Assembly (NCBI GenBank): GCA_031255595.1
Contig: JAIRSF010000060.1
Span: 1 to 32,844 of the forward strand
DNA length: 32,844 nucleotides
Reading direction: 5' to 3'
Source of the DNA: Tannerella sp.
Lineage (GTDB): Bacteria > Bacteroidota > Bacteroidia > Bacteroidales > Tannerellaceae
The number at the start of each line of letters is the position of its first letter. Position 1 is the stretch's first letter. Shown here piece after piece: positions 26,495 through 32,844 of this stretch. The position numbers and the translations under genes were made by a program. The notes under the pieces are model-generated. The model made no database searches and was not told where the DNA came from. It saw nothing but the letters and a program-made list of their open reading frames with translations.

Positions 26495-27001
26495 ATGGTA
26501 ACAGATATCATCATTATTGTTTTCCTGATGGCCGCGGCCATATTTCTGATCCTGGCGGAGATATTCCTGTTGCCGGGCATCACCATTGCAGGAATCGGTG
26601 GGGTTTTATTTGCCATTGGAGGAGTAGCATACGCATACTCTGCAGGTGGTATAATGATGGGTAACATAACGCTCGGCTCCTCTATCGCCGTTTTCGGTGG
26701 ACTCTTCTTCTGGTTGTTACGACGGGATTCGTTCAGTCGTGTCGCCCTCAAAACAGACGTCGATTCGACCCTGTCTTCTCCTAAAGACGAAAATTTGCAG
26801 ATAGGCGACGAAGGAATTACGTTGTCCCGCCTGGCTCCTATCGGAAAAGCACGCTTCAAAGATATTACCGTCGAAGCGAAATCGGTAAACGACTTTATTG
26901 ATGAAAACACACCCGTAGTAATTTTACAAATAGAAGGGTATAATGTGATCGTTGAATCGAAGATCGGCTTAGGCCAAAATAAACACAATATTAATTCTTA
27001 A
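26495..27001 (+). CDS. Short NfeD-family membrane protein
   Basis: A 168-residue short-form NfeD protein: a first membrane helix with the hallmark [17 protein letters not shown], a second helix about 55-73, then an OB-fold domain (about 95-160) seen in [19 protein letters not shown] and [20 protein letters not shown]. There is no protease domain. Short NfeD proteins are typically encoded next to flotillin-like genes and are thought to assist their assembly in membrane microdomains. floA begins 4 bases downstream, which fits. Confidence 0.88.
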   Translation: MVTDIIIIVFLMAAAIFLILAEIFLLPGITIAGIGGVLFAIGGVAYAYSAGGIMMGNITLGSSIAVFGGLFFWLLRRDSFSRVALKTDVDSTLSSPKDENLQIGDEGITLSRLAPIGKARFKDITVEAKSVNDFIDENTPVVILQIEGYNVIVESKIGLGQNKHNINS

Positions 27002-27005
27002 AATT

Positions 27006-27992
27006 ATGGATCTATTACTTCTTGTCACAATTGGTATAGCGTTTGTAATGCTATGCATTTTCTTTTATTATGTACCGTTCCTGATGTGGATCTCGGCCAA
27101 AGTATCCGGCGTGAACATATCGCTTGTACAACTGTTCCTGATGCGCATACGTAAAGTTCCGCCGGGAGTCATCACCCGGGCAATGATCGAGGCGCACAAA
27201 GCCGGACTGAAAAGTCTGACCCGCGACGAACTGGAAGCTCATTATCTGGCGGGCGGACATGTGGAAAGAGTCGTTCACGCGCTCGTTTCGGCCTCCAAAG
27301 CAAACATTGACCTGACCTTCCAGATGGCTACAGCGATCGACCTGGCCGGACGCGACGTTTTTCAGGCCGTACAGATGTCTGTCAACCCGAAAGTGATTGA
27401 CACGCCTCCCGTTACCGCAGTTGCCAAAGACGGTATTCAGTTGATCGCCAAAGCGCGCGTCACCGTACGCGCCAACATCAAACAATTAGTCGGAGGAGCC
27501 GGCGAAGAAACGATTCTGGCACGTGTAGGCGAGGGGATTGTATCCTCCATCGGTTCGTCGGAAAGCCACAAAACCGTATTGGAAAATCCCGATTCCATAT
27601 CTAAACTCGTACTGCGCAAAGGATTGGATGCCGGTACGGCATTTGAAATTCTGTCCATTGATATTGCGGATATTGATATAGGTAAAAACATCGGAGCCGT
27701 ACTGCAGATGGATCAGGCGCAGGCAGATAAGAATATTGCACAGGCTAAAGCAGAAGAACGCCGCGCCATGGCCGTAGCCCTTGAGCAGGAAATGAAAGCA
27801 AAAGCACAGGAGGCACGCGCCAAAGTGATCGAAGCCGAAGCCGAAGTGCCCAAAGCTATGGCCGAAGCATTCCGCAGCGGAAACCTGGGTATCATGGACT
27901 ATTACCGGATGAAAAATATCGAAGCGGATACTTCCATGCGCGACGCCATATCCAAACCCGTCGAAGGAAATCAAAACAAACCGATAAAATAG
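27006..27992 (+). CDS. floA: Flotillin-like protein FloA
   Basis: A 328-residue membrane scaffold of the FloA/UPF0365 family. One N-terminal hydrophobic hairpin (residues 3-30) anchors it in the inner leaflet. The SPFH-like domain includes [43 protein letters not shown] and [14 protein letters not shown]. The C-terminal flotillin region (about 235-300) is an Ala/Glu/Lys-rich coiled coil with repeated A-E-A ([20 protein letters not shown], then [19 protein letters not shown]). FloA organises lipid-ordered membrane patches and associated protein complexes. It forms an operon with the short NfeD gene. Confidence 0.95.
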   Translation: MDLLLLVTIGIAFVMLCIFFYYVPFLMWISAKVSGVNISLVQLFLMRIRKVPPGVITRAMIEAHKAGLKSLTRDELEAHYLAGGHVERVVHALVSASKANIDLTFQMATAIDLAGRDVFQAVQMSVNPKVIDTPPVTAVAKDGIQLIAKARVTVRANIKQLVGGAGEETILARVGEGIVSSIGSSESHKTVLENPDSISKLVLRKGLDAGTAFEILSIDIADIDIGKNIGAVLQMDQAQADKNIAQAKAEERRAMAVALEQEMKAKAQEARAKVIEAEAEVPKAMAEAFRSGNLGIMDYYRMKNIEADTSMRDAISKPVEGNQNKPIK

Positions 27993-28001
27993 TGCATAAC
28001 C

Positions 28002-28022
28002 ATGCGTTTCACGCAAACGCAT
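28002..28022 (+). other. Short perfect inverted repeat after floA
   Basis: ATGCGTTT (28002-28009) and AAACGCAT (28015-28022) flank CACGC. It lies 9 bases after the floA stop and includes an ATG that could be mistaken for the start of the next gene. Confidence 0.4.
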
Positions 28023-28038
28023 AAGGAATCATTAACAG

Positions 28039-28078
28039 CCGATGGTCTTTTTGCTTCATTCCGCAAAGAGATCATCGG
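28039..28078 (+). other. Long hairpin between floA and the phosphorylase gene
   Basis: A 16-base arm at 28039-28054 (CCGATGGTCTTTTTGC) pairs with 28063-28078 (GCAAAGAGATCATCGG), with 14 Watson-Crick and 2 G-U pairs and an 8-base loop. Only TTTAC follows, so termination would be weak. Both mismatches are G-U, as expected if the RNA pairing is kept. It supports a non-coding reading of this interval. Confidence 0.5.
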
Positions 28079-28106
28079 TTTACAAAGCGAAACACCCCTC
28101 CATTTC

Positions 28107-28976
28107 ATGAAACATATTGCGGCATCGGAACTGATTATCAATGAGGACGGTAGCGTGTTCCATCTTCATATAAAACCGGAACACCTTGCCGATCGCATCA
28201 TCCTTTGCGGAGATCCGGCGCGCGTATCCCTGATTGCCGGGTATTTCGACACCAAAGAATGTGACATATCCAACCGCGAGTTTTACACCATTACCGGAAC
28301 CTATGAAGGCAAACGGATCTCTGTCGTATCCCATGGTATCGGATGCGATAACATAGATATCGTGATCAACGAACTCGACGCACTCGCCAATATTGACTTT
28401 GCAACACGCACCGTCCGTCCCGTATTTCGTCAACTCACCCTGGTACGTATCGGCACATCGGGCGGTTTGCAGCCATACACACCGGTCGGTTCCTATGTAG
28501 CCGCCGAAAAATCAATCGGGTTCGACGGGGTGATTTACTTTTACAAAGACCACGAAAAAGTCCGGGATATACGTATGGAAGACGAACTGATCCGTCAGTT
28601 GGACTGGGATATTACCGGTATCCGCCCGTATGTCGTTTCGGCGGATACTTCGCTGATTGAACAGATTACCAAAGACGATATTATCCGCGGCATGACCATT
28701 GCTGCCAACGGCTTCTACGGCCCGCAGGGACGGGAATTACGTCTTCCGCTTAACGACCCGGAGCTAAACCGCAAAATAGAAGCCTTCCATTTCGAAGACC
28801 GCCACATCACCAATTTTGAAATGGAGAGTTCCGCACTCGCCGGCCTGGCCACCCTGATGGGACATCGCGCCATGACCGTCTGCTGCATCATCGCCGGACG
28901 GGTAGACAAAACGATGAATACGGATTACAAAAACAGCCTTCCGATACTGATAAAAAAAGTGCTGAACAGAATTTAA
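28107..28976 (+). CDS. Nucleoside phosphorylase (uridine phosphorylase-like)
   Basis: A 289-residue enzyme of the nucleoside phosphorylase type I family, which splits nucleosides with phosphate to base and ribose-1-phosphate in salvage. It shows ILCGDPARVSLIAGYFD (phosphate site), VVSHGIGCDNIDIVINEL, LVRIGTSGGLQPYTPVG and NFEMESSALAGLATLMGHR, with the Glu-Met-Glu that contacts ribose. The Bacteroidetes members near this sequence are usually called uridine phosphorylase, but the base preference is not certain. The start at 28107 (MKHIAASELIINEDG) matches the family; an in-frame ATG at 28002 would add 35 residues crossing two hairpins. The leader contains these hairpins. Confidence 0.85.
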   Translation: MKHIAASELIINEDGSVFHLHIKPEHLADRIILCGDPARVSLIAGYFDTKECDISNREFYTITGTYEGKRISVVSHGIGCDNIDIVINELDALANIDFATRTVRPVFRQLTLVRIGTSGGLQPYTPVGSYVAAEKSIGFDGVIYFYKDHEKVRDIRMEDELIRQLDWDITGIRPYVVSADTSLIEQITKDDIIRGMTIAANGFYGPQGRELRLPLNDPELNRKIEAFHFEDRHITNFEMESSALAGLATLMGHRAMTVCCIIAGRVDKTMNTDYKNSLPILIKKVLNRI

Positions 28977-29069
28977 ACAGAATTGTCGTCATCTACTGCC
29001 GGATACAGCTAAAGTAAAGACTTATGAAAATAAGTTACCGGAAGTTTTACCGGCGGACACACGAATCTC

Positions 29070-29153
29070 CCCCCGATTTGAAACAAAATCAAAACATTTT
29101 CACCCCCGATTTGAAACAAATTATCCAAGCATAAACCCCCGATTTGAAACAAA
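29070..29153 (+). repeat. Three 18-base direct repeats with a 33-base period upstream of ATPase 1
   Basis: CCCCCGATTTGAAACAAA occurs identically at 29070-29087, 29103-29120 and 29136-29153. The 15-base spacers (29088-29102 and 29121-29135) differ. Each copy holds a small dyad, TTTG-AAA-CAAA. The third copy ends six bases before the -7 box TATCTTTG and so covers the -33 region, as an operator or activator site would. A period of 33 bases puts the copies on one face of the helix. Confidence 0.85.
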
Positions 29154-29159
29154 AAACAC

Positions 29160-29167
29160 TATCTTTG
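29160..29167 (+). promoter_or_regulatory. -7 box of ATPase gene 1
   Basis: TATCTTTG is a perfect TAnnTTTG. The expected start near 29174 leaves a leader of about 10 bases before the ATG at 29184. No TTTG lies at 19-21 bases; the nearest is in the third repeat, 13 bases away, so the promoter may depend on a factor bound to the repeats. Confidence 0.5.
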
Positions 29168-29183
29168 CAAAAAACAAGTGCGT

Positions 29184-30536
29184 ATGTTTAAAAGAAATAT
29201 TCTTACGGAATTGAGACAATGGGCTGCGACGAAAAATCGCAAACCGCTAATACTGAGAGGATCTCGCCAAGTAGGCAAAACTACGCTTGTAGATAGTTTT
29301 GCGCCGTATTTTGATAGTTATCTTTATTTGAATCTTGAAAAAAGCCCAAGCGCAATCGCCCTGTTTGAAAAAGAACAGGAGATGAGTCATCTTTTGGCAG
29401 AAATTTTTCTTTTTTGCAACAAGGAAAATAAGCCGGGAAAAACGCTTTTATTTATTGATGAAATTCAATATTCAAAAACGGCAATCACAAAACTTCGTTA
29501 CTTTTACGAAGCAAAGCTATCTGATTTATACATCATTGCCGCTGGTTCATTATTGGAAACTGTGTTGAATAAAAACATTTCGTTCCCTGTCGGACGAGTA
29601 GAATATTTAGCTGTTCATCCCTGCGTATTCAACGAATTCTTACGGGCTATCGACGAAACACAACTTGAAAAAGCATTATTTGATTGCCGGATACCCGAAG
29701 CTTTGCATACCAAAACAATGAATCTTTTCAATACGTTCACACTCATTGGCGGTATGCCCGAAGTGGTTGCCGATTATGCTGAAAACAAAAACTATGTCGG
29801 TTTGAACCGTATTTATGAAAGTTTACTTACAAGTTATCGTAATGATGTTGAAAAATATGCCCGAAACGAAACAATGAATCAAACGATTCGTTATATTTTG
29901 CAGTACGGTTGGAAGTTTACGGCAGAACGCATAACATTGGGCGGGTTTGCCGGTTCTTCTTATAAGTCGCGTGAAATGGGAGAAGCATTTCGCACATTGG
30001 AAAAGACGTTCACTCTGGAACTTTGCTATCCGACAACCGATTGCGTTGTGCCGATAACGAAAGATCTGAAACGTTCTCCAAAATTATTCTGGCTTGATTG
30101 CGGTTTGGTTAATTATGCTGCAAATGTGCAAAAGGAAGTGTTCGGAGCATCCGATATTCTGGATGCATGGAGAGGAAAAATTGCCGAACAAATTGTTGCT
30201 CAGGAATTACTCGCAATAGATAGCCGCGTCTCAAATCAGCGGAATTTTTGGGTGCGAAATAAAAAAGATTCGGATGCAGAAGTCGATTTTGTTTTACAAT
30301 ACGATGGCAAAGTGATTCCGGTAGAGGTAAAATCGGGACATAACACAAAACTTCGCTCTTTGCATTTATTTATGGACGAAGCGCCTCATAATATAGCTGT
30401 AAGAGTCTGGTCGCAGCCTTTTTCAATAAATGAAGTGACAACACTCGGAGGTAAGAAATTCAAACTAATCAACTTGCCATTTTATTATGTTGGAAGACTT
30501 GAAACTATATTGAAAAATGCATTGCCGGCTCGTTAA
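29184..30536 (+). CDS. AAA_14 / DUF4143 ATPase with nuclease-like C-terminus (1)
   Basis: A 450-residue protein of the AAA_14 plus DUF4143 architecture. The Walker A motif is GSRQVGKTT (26-34), Walker B is LLFIDEIQYS, and IIAAGSLLETVLN has the sensor-like stretch. The middle has the family's FPVGRVEYLAVHPCVFNEFL and LIGGMPEVV. The C-terminal domain holds a PD-(D/E)XK-type motif, Asp368 then Glu381-Val-Lys383 (AEVDFVLQYDGKVIPVEVKS). Family members are widespread, often several per genome, and have no established function. The ATG at 29184 is chosen over a GTG at 29178. It is visibly richer in A/T codons than the core genes before it, consistent with an accessory origin. A paralogue follows at 30891. 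Confidence 0.87.
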   Translation: MFKRNILTELRQWAATKNRKPLILRGSRQVGKTTLVDSFAPYFDSYLYLNLEKSPSAIALFEKEQEMSHLLAEIFLFCNKENKPGKTLLFIDEIQYSKTAITKLRYFYEAKLSDLYIIAAGSLLETVLNKNISFPVGRVEYLAVHPCVFNEFLRAIDETQLEKALFDCRIPEALHTKTMNLFNTFTLIGGMPEVVADYAENKNYVGLNRIYESLLTSYRNDVEKYARNETMNQTIRYILQYGWKFTAERITLGGFAGSSYKSREMGEAFRTLEKTFTLELCYPTTDCVVPITKDLKRSPKLFWLDCGLVNYAANVQKEVFGASDILDAWRGKIAEQIVAQELLAIDSRVSNQRNFWVRNKKDSDAEVDFVLQYDGKVIPVEVKSGHNTKLRSLHLFMDEAPHNIAVRVWSQPFSINEVTTLGGKKFKLINLPFYYVGRLETILKNALPAR

Positions 30537-30591
30537 CTCCTTCTTTGCCTTTTTCATCATTTTGTATTCATTGAGAATGCTACAGAACATG

Positions 30592-30786
30592 ATTTGTTGT
30601 TTATATAAAGGAATAACGCTTGATTTTGCGAATAGAAGTGTTGAAGAAATTGATCTGAATGACCCGGACTTTACCATTGTATATGATGGAACCTCGACCT
30701 TTATCACTAACTTATAAGTGCAACCGGGCACCACAACTATCGACGCAGGTAGTTTCCCGAAAGGCATTACTTTTAAAAAAAAATCG
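30592..30786 (+). pseudogene. Possible remnant of a decayed coding sequence
   Basis: One forward frame reads as protein-like sequence (ITLDFANRSVEEIDLNDPDF, then TIVYDGTSTFITNL), meets TAA at 30715-30717, and continues in the same frame as VQPGTTTIDAGSFPKGITF. The style resembles a repeat or surface protein fragment, but no family is recognised. It has no convincing start and could be chance. Confidence 0.25.
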
Positions 30787-30794
30787 CCAATCAA

Positions 30795-30890
30795 CACAAA
30801 AAGTCGTTCCACTTTTTGTATATTTGCACAAAAAGTCGTTCCACTTTTTGTGTATTGACACAGAAAGTCGTTCGAATAAATGTATACTCT
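30795..30890 (+). repeat. Three 32-base tandem repeats upstream of ATPase 2
   Basis: Units start at 30795, 30827 and 30859. The first two share 26 leading bases except for one change: CACAAAAAGTCGTTCC then ACTTTTTGT. The third keeps CACA-AAAGTCGTTC in part and then diverges. In units 1 and 2, ACAAAAAGT and ACTTTTTGT form a perfect 9-base dyad around CGTTCC. The third unit ends at 30890, directly before the ATG at 30891. Confidence 0.85.
30819..30826 (+). promoter_or_regulatory. Possible -7 box inside repeat unit 1
   Basis: TATATTTG matches TAnnTTTG; no good -33 partner is seen. If used, transcription starts near 30833 in unit 2, so the transcript would carry most of unit 2 and all of unit 3 in its leader. 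Confidence 0.3.
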
Positions 30891-32195
30891 ATGGAAAGAT
30901 TTGCTTATAAAGACTTGCTCGAATGGAAGAATAAGGCGAAAAGAAAACCTTTGATTGTCCGAGGCGCACGTCAGGTTGGAAAAACGTGGCTGATAAAAGA
31001 ATTTGGAAAAAAAGAATATAAACAATTGGCTTATATAAACTTTGAAACCTCGGTGAAATTAAGTACGCTTTTTATGCAGGACTTTGATCTGAACCGCATA
31101 TTAACAGCAATAAAACTCGAAACCGGGATTCAGGTTGTCGCAGACAATACCTTAATTGTATTTGATGAAATTCAGGAAGTGGAACGCGGACTTACCGCCT
31201 TGAAGTATTTCTATGAAAATGCGCCTGAGTATCACGTGATCGCAGCCGGCTCCTTATTGGGAGTGGCACTTCATCACGCTACCTCTTTCCCGGTGGGGAA
31301 AGTAAGTTTTCTGGATATTTATCCGCTTGATTTTTCCGAATTTCTGCTTGCAAAAGGACAAAAATCATTACTCGATTTATTGGAAAGCCTTGACTGGACA
31401 CTGATAAAAACGTTCAAACACAGATATATCGAACTCCTGAAACAATACTATTATGTAGGCGGTATGCCGGAAGTCGTATTGTCGTTCGTTGAAAATAACG
31501 ACTATGATGAAGTCCGCGTACTTCAACATGAAATTTTAACGTCCTACGAACAGGATTTTTCCAAACATGCACCTTTCGACATGGTTCCGAGAATACGAAT
31601 GTTGTGGAATTCCATACCGGCTCAATTAGCAAAAGAAAACAAAAAATTCCTGTACGGCCTCATTAAAAAAGGCGCCAGAGCGCGGGAGTACGAATTAGCC
31701 TTATCCTGGCTAATTGACAGCGGACTCATCTACAAAACGGATCGCATCTCTAAACCCGGTATCCCTTTAAAAAGTTATGCCGACAGCAGCGCATTCAAAT
31801 TATATCTCGTTGACGTAGGATTGCTCGGCGCCTTAGGCGAAATAGATGCAGGAACATTGCTTGACGGAAATAAAATTTTTGAAGAATTTAAAGGCGCATT
31901 GACCGAACAATATGTCCTCCAACAACTTATAAAAAAACATACACAATCTGTTTTTTACTGGTCTGCCGAAGGAGGAAAAGCCGAAGTAGATTTTATTCTT
32001 CAATATACCGGCAAAGTGATACCCATCGAAGTAAAAGCGGAAGAAAACCTCCAATCCAAAAGTCTAAAGTCATATATCCGGAAATACGCCCCCGAAACAG
32101 CGATCCGCACCTCCATGTCCGACTTCCGAAAAGAAGAACAATTGACGAATATCCCCTTATATGCCGTCTTGTTAGTTAACGTTGTTAGTGAATAG
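30891..32195 (+). CDS. AAA_14 / DUF4143 ATPase with nuclease-like C-terminus (2)
   Basis: A 434-residue paralogue of the preceding ATPase, clearly diverged. Walker A is GARQVGKT (25-32), Walker B is TLIVFDEIQEVE, followed by VIAAGSLLGVALH. The middle has FPVGKVSFLDIYPLDFSEFL and YVGGMPEVV. The C-terminal motif is Asp367 then Glu380-Val-Lys382 (AEVDFILQYTGKVIPIEVKA), with the same 12-residue spacing as in the first protein. The ATG at 30891 (MERFAYKDLLEWK) is chosen; a longer open frame from 30816 only translates the tandem repeats. Function is unknown; a DNA- or repeat-directed role is inference from the upstream repeats. Confidence 0.87.
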   Translation: MERFAYKDLLEWKNKAKRKPLIVRGARQVGKTWLIKEFGKKEYKQLAYINFETSVKLSTLFMQDFDLNRILTAIKLETGIQVVADNTLIVFDEIQEVERGLTALKYFYENAPEYHVIAAGSLLGVALHHATSFPVGKVSFLDIYPLDFSEFLLAKGQKSLLDLLESLDWTLIKTFKHRYIELLKQYYYVGGMPEVVLSFVENNDYDEVRVLQHEILTSYEQDFSKHAPFDMVPRIRMLWNSIPAQLAKENKKFLYGLIKKGARAREYELALSWLIDSGLIYKTDRISKPGIPLKSYADSSAFKLYLVDVGLLGALGEIDAGTLLDGNKIFEEFKGALTEQYVLQQLIKKHTQSVFYWSAEGGKAEVDFILQYTGKVIPIEVKAEENLQSKSLKSYIRKYAPETAIRTSMSDFRKEEQLTNIPLYAVLLVNVVSE

Positions 32196-32277
32196 TGAAT
32201 AATCCGGTACACAGTGTTAATTACGAACAACGGAAAGTAGCATAACGAATTTTCAGTATGATAAAAACCGCGGCTCA

Positions 32278-32336
32278 TTTTGGAAAATTGAAAATAATGA
32301 TGATCTTTACATCCTCATTTCAAACATTTTCCAAAA
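32278..32336 (+). repeat. Inverted repeat upstream of the third ATPase gene
   Basis: TTTTGGAAAAT (32278-32288) and ATTTTCCAAAA (32326-32336) are perfect 11-base inverted arms 37 bases apart. Partial inner pairing (TGAAA with TTTCA, then ATGATGAT with ATCCTCAT) extends it. It ends 20 bases before the ATG at 32357. It may be an operator or a leader hairpin. Confidence 0.5.
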
Positions 32337-32356
32337 CCTATTAAAAACAAGCAACG

Positions 32357-32844
32357 ATGAGATACTTTAACATAGCAGGGCCTTGCAACAGCATAAAGCA
32401 TTACATGATAGAGGCCACCACGCGCCTGCAAGGTGTGGAACAGTTGATTGATGAGGAACAGTATTTTGTGATTCACGCCGCACGCCAGAGCGGAAAAACA
32501 ACTTACCTGAAAGATCTGGCGGACAGGCTGAACGCCGGCGGAACATATTATGCCCTGTACTATTCGATGGAAAAAGCTCAAAACGTTATTGACCCGAAAG
32601 AAGGCATACCGGCGATCGTGCGGAATATGAAAAACAAACTCAAAGGTACAAATATTCCATACGGTGCGGAATTTGCTAAAAATGCGGATTATGAAGATTT
32701 TATAGGCGTTCTGGGAACTGCGCTTTCACAATTTTGTGAACTGTTGGACAAACCGTTGGTAATCCTTTTCGACGAAGCCGACTGCCTGAGCGAAGGAACA
32801 TTAATCTCTTTTCTCCGGCAACTGCGCGACGGTTACAACAGCCG
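32357..32844 (+). CDS. AAA-like ATP-binding protein, N-terminal part
   Basis: The first 162 codons are visible; the gene runs off the window. It starts MRYFNIAGPCNSIKHYMIEA and has Walker A IHAARQSGKTTYL (Gly-Lys near residues 46-47) and Walker B LVILFDEADCLSE. This beginning is typical of a Bacteroidetes group of AAA-like (PF14516-type) ATP-binding proteins, distinct from the two DUF4143 ATPases before it. The visible part contains the nucleotide-binding half only, so the effector domain, if any, is unseen. It is the third ATPase in a row, 161 bases after the second. Confidence 0.8.
   Translation, partial: MRYFNIAGPCNSIKHYMIEATTRLQGVEQLIDEEQYFVIHAARQSGKTTYLKDLADRLNAGGTYYALYYSMEKAQNVIDPKEGIPAIVRNMKNKLKGTNIPYGAEFAKNADYEDFIGVLGTALSQFCELLDKPLVILFDEADCLSEGTLISFLRQLRDGYNS

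Larger units (their letters stand above)
30537..30890. other. Interval between the two DUF4143 ATPase genes
   Basis: 354 bases. The first part may be a decayed gene fragment (30592-30786); the last 96 bases are three 32-base tandem repeats ending exactly at the next start codon. A 186-codon open frame on the minus strand crosses this interval and both neighbouring genes; it matches nothing recognisable and is not called. Confidence 0.5.

Noticed and set aside
29070-29153. Small CRISPR array
   Set aside because: Repeats are 18 bases and spacers 15, both far below CRISPR sizes, only three units exist, there are no cas genes, and the array abuts a promoter.
30816-30890. N-terminal extension of ATPase 2
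   Set aside because: The extra codons only translate the 32-base repeats, and the family start MERFAYKDLLEWK is at 30891.
30465-31025. 186-codon minus-strand open frame across the ATPase interval
   Set aside because: It overlaps both ATPase genes and the tandem repeats, and reads as unlikely protein with repeated translated repeat units.

Overview
The window looks like a chromosomal segment of a Bacteroidales bacterium (phylum Bacteroidota), perhaps a Tannerellaceae- or Dysgonomonadaceae-like gut or oral anaerobe; the family-level guess is weak. Support comes from several lines: promoters of the Bacteroidetes type (TTTG, 19-21 bases, TAnnTTTG) before several genes; almost no Shine-Dalgarno sites; a fused LpxC-FabZ enzyme; the long PurM form; the gene order lpxD / lpxC-fabZ / lpxA / unknown / miaA; and paired host-glycan hydrolases. 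No tRNA, rRNA, transposase or integrase was recognised.

Layout. 1-296: the end of a HAD phosphatase. 509-4651: a two-gene unit, a GH110 alpha-1,3-galactosidase then a GH95 alpha-L-fucosidase, behind a strongly folded leader (411-492). Together they could strip a blood-group-B-type epitope, galactose first and fucose second. 4947-6440: a CoA-transferase of short-chain acid metabolism with its own promoter and terminator. 6441-6979: no gene, but two good terminators. 9078 down to 6980 (minus strand): an operon of a conserved unknown protein, a GtrA-like membrane protein and a GtrB-like polyprenyl-phosphate glycosyltransferase.

9262-28976 is mostly core genome: a sodium:solute symporter, engB, topB, a ClpP/NfeD membrane protease, cytidine deaminase (minus strand), a GH73/LysM hydrolase, purM, prfA, pyrF, lpxD, lpxC-fabZ, lpxA, a pRiA4b-like acidic protein, miaA, a TPR/PD40 protein, a short NfeD protein with flotillin-like floA, and a nucleoside phosphorylase. 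These cover purine and pyrimidine supply, tRNA modification, translation termination, lipid A synthesis and membrane organisation.

28977-32844 changes character. It holds three consecutive ATPase genes; two are AAA_14/DUF4143 proteins with a C-terminal nuclease-like D-x12-E-x-K motif, and the third runs off the window. Each DUF4143 gene is preceded by its own set of three tandem direct repeats, unrelated in sequence but almost equal in period (33 and 32 bases, about three helical turns). The third gene is preceded by an inverted repeat. This repeat-plus-ATPase arrangement is the least explained part of the window. Several starts were moved from upstream TTG/GTG or long-frame starts to internal ATG codons, using promoter positions, neighbour spacing and family start points.
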